A stretch of 64,000 nt of DNA, taken from positions 36,790 through 100,789 of the forward strand of contig JAURVB010012586.1 in NCBI GenBank assembly GCA_033002965.1. Direction: 5' to 3'. Each line of letters opens with the position of its first letter. Position 1 is the stretch's first letter. Source of the DNA: Piper betle (lineage: Eukaryota; Streptophyta; Magnoliopsida; Piperales; Piperaceae). The notes under the pieces are model-generated. The model had not been told where the DNA came from. It saw nothing but the letters and a program-made list of their open reading frames with translations, and searched no databases. Shown here piece by piece: positions 63,337 through 64,000 of the stretch. The position numbers and the translations under genes are program-made.

Positions 63337-64000
63337 AGTTATTAGTTCAAAAATATAAAAAATATCAAACTAGCTATAAGAGCAAACTTTCATATGAAGG
63401 AAAACATTCATATGCTTCTCGTGAACTCTTTGAAGGGCATTACTGAGAAGCAACCGAGCTGCAGACTCGGTAGTAATTTGAACTGACTGCTCTATTGCTG
63501 CTAATACCTCTCTCGGCATTTTCTCATTTTATTTTCTGGTACCTCGGGACTACTAGTATATCCTAAGCCCTTTCCTTACCTCCTCGGCATTTTCTCATTT
63601 CATTTTTTGATACTTCGGGATTACTAGTATATCCTAAGCCCTCTCTTCACCTTTTATAATTCTACTGGCCTTGAACACGAAGACCGAGTACTCTTAAGCA
63701 GTCACCTTTAATACCCTTTGAACCACTAGTCCGGACATACGTTGTACTAAACAGTACCCGTAAACCTTCACATTTCTCCGGGTGTGACAAACTCAAAATA
63801 GGAGTTGTCATAATCCCTAATCTAGAGCCCACTCACTAATCTAGAGCCCATTTTGACTGACACGTACACCCACTTATGGTATGTACGAATCGGTTTTACT
63901 ATCTCTTGTCTCGCTGAAAACTCAATGAAACTATCTATAAGTCTAGGAAGGGATTTATATAATATGATCGAAAACAATTGGTGTGGATATTATTTTCATC
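63337..64000. repeat. Repeat-like non-coding tail with a 71-bp tandem duplication
   Basis: Bases 63512-63582 and 63583-63653 are imperfect tandem copies starting CTCGGCATTTTCTCATTT and containing ACTAGTATATCCTAAGCCCT. A shorter duplication of CACTAATCTAGAGCCCA lies around 63815-63850. This may continue the sequence interrupted by hAT copy B. No gene. Confidence 0.6.

Overview
This window is nuclear DNA of a flowering plant. The genes are split by many short GT-AG introns. The recognisable families are plant ones: a NAC factor of the NAC1 type, a WRKY group IIe relic, a PLS-class PPR protein, a pectin methylesterase inhibitor, a SAUR, a plant NDR kinase and a plastid-type RecA. AT-rich spacers carry hAT, Tourist-like and Ty1/copia elements. 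I cannot name a genus from sequence alone.

Layout. 0-3.3 kb: two non-autonomous hAT elements. 3.8-7.5 kb: plastid RecA (13 exons, +). 7.7-9.1 kb: another transposon-like insertion. 9.5-10.3 kb: a broken gene of unknown family (+). 13.0-14.6 kb: NAC1-like factor (3 exons, -). 17.2-17.7 kb: ribosomal protein eL41, only 25 codons split by an intron (+). 17.9-19.5 kb: hAT with transposase remnants. 21.2 kb: tRNA-Tyr relic. 21.8-22.4 kb: PMEI with two frameshifts (+). 23.0-25.2 kb: PPR (-). 26.6-31.4 kb: PAT1 decapping factor (-). 34.3-35.9 kb: inverted repeat elements. 37.3-41.3 kb: NDR kinase (13 exons, +, intact). 42.0-42.5 kb: Tourist-like MITE. 46.4-47.7 kb: WRKY pseudogene. 47.7-57.1 kb: decayed plastid-type YchF/OLA1 GTPase whose last large intron holds a copia element, which itself holds an hAT. 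58.5-58.9 kb: SAUR. 59.8 kb: tRNA-Arg(CCG). 60.6-61.0 kb: secreted cysteine-rich protein of unknown family. 62.05-63.33 kb: third copy of the ATCGG-rich hAT family.

The genes are unrelated housekeeping or regulatory loci and form no operon-like system. Two themes stand out. First, one hAT family occurs three times (1.88-3.31, 34.25-35.20 and 62.05-63.33 kb), each copy with CAGTGTTGCA/CATGGTTGCA-type ends, an 8-bp target duplication, long arrays of the hexamer AATCGG near the ends, and a GC-rich core. I did not recognise this family from memory, and it is the best candidate for something undescribed. Second, otherwise well-preserved genes (PAT1, PPR, RecA leader, PMEI, the orphan) show single small indels, several in base runs. 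This suggests either uncorrected assembly errors or a set of young pseudogenes. The WRKY and YchF copies carry substitutions and losses that look like true decay.
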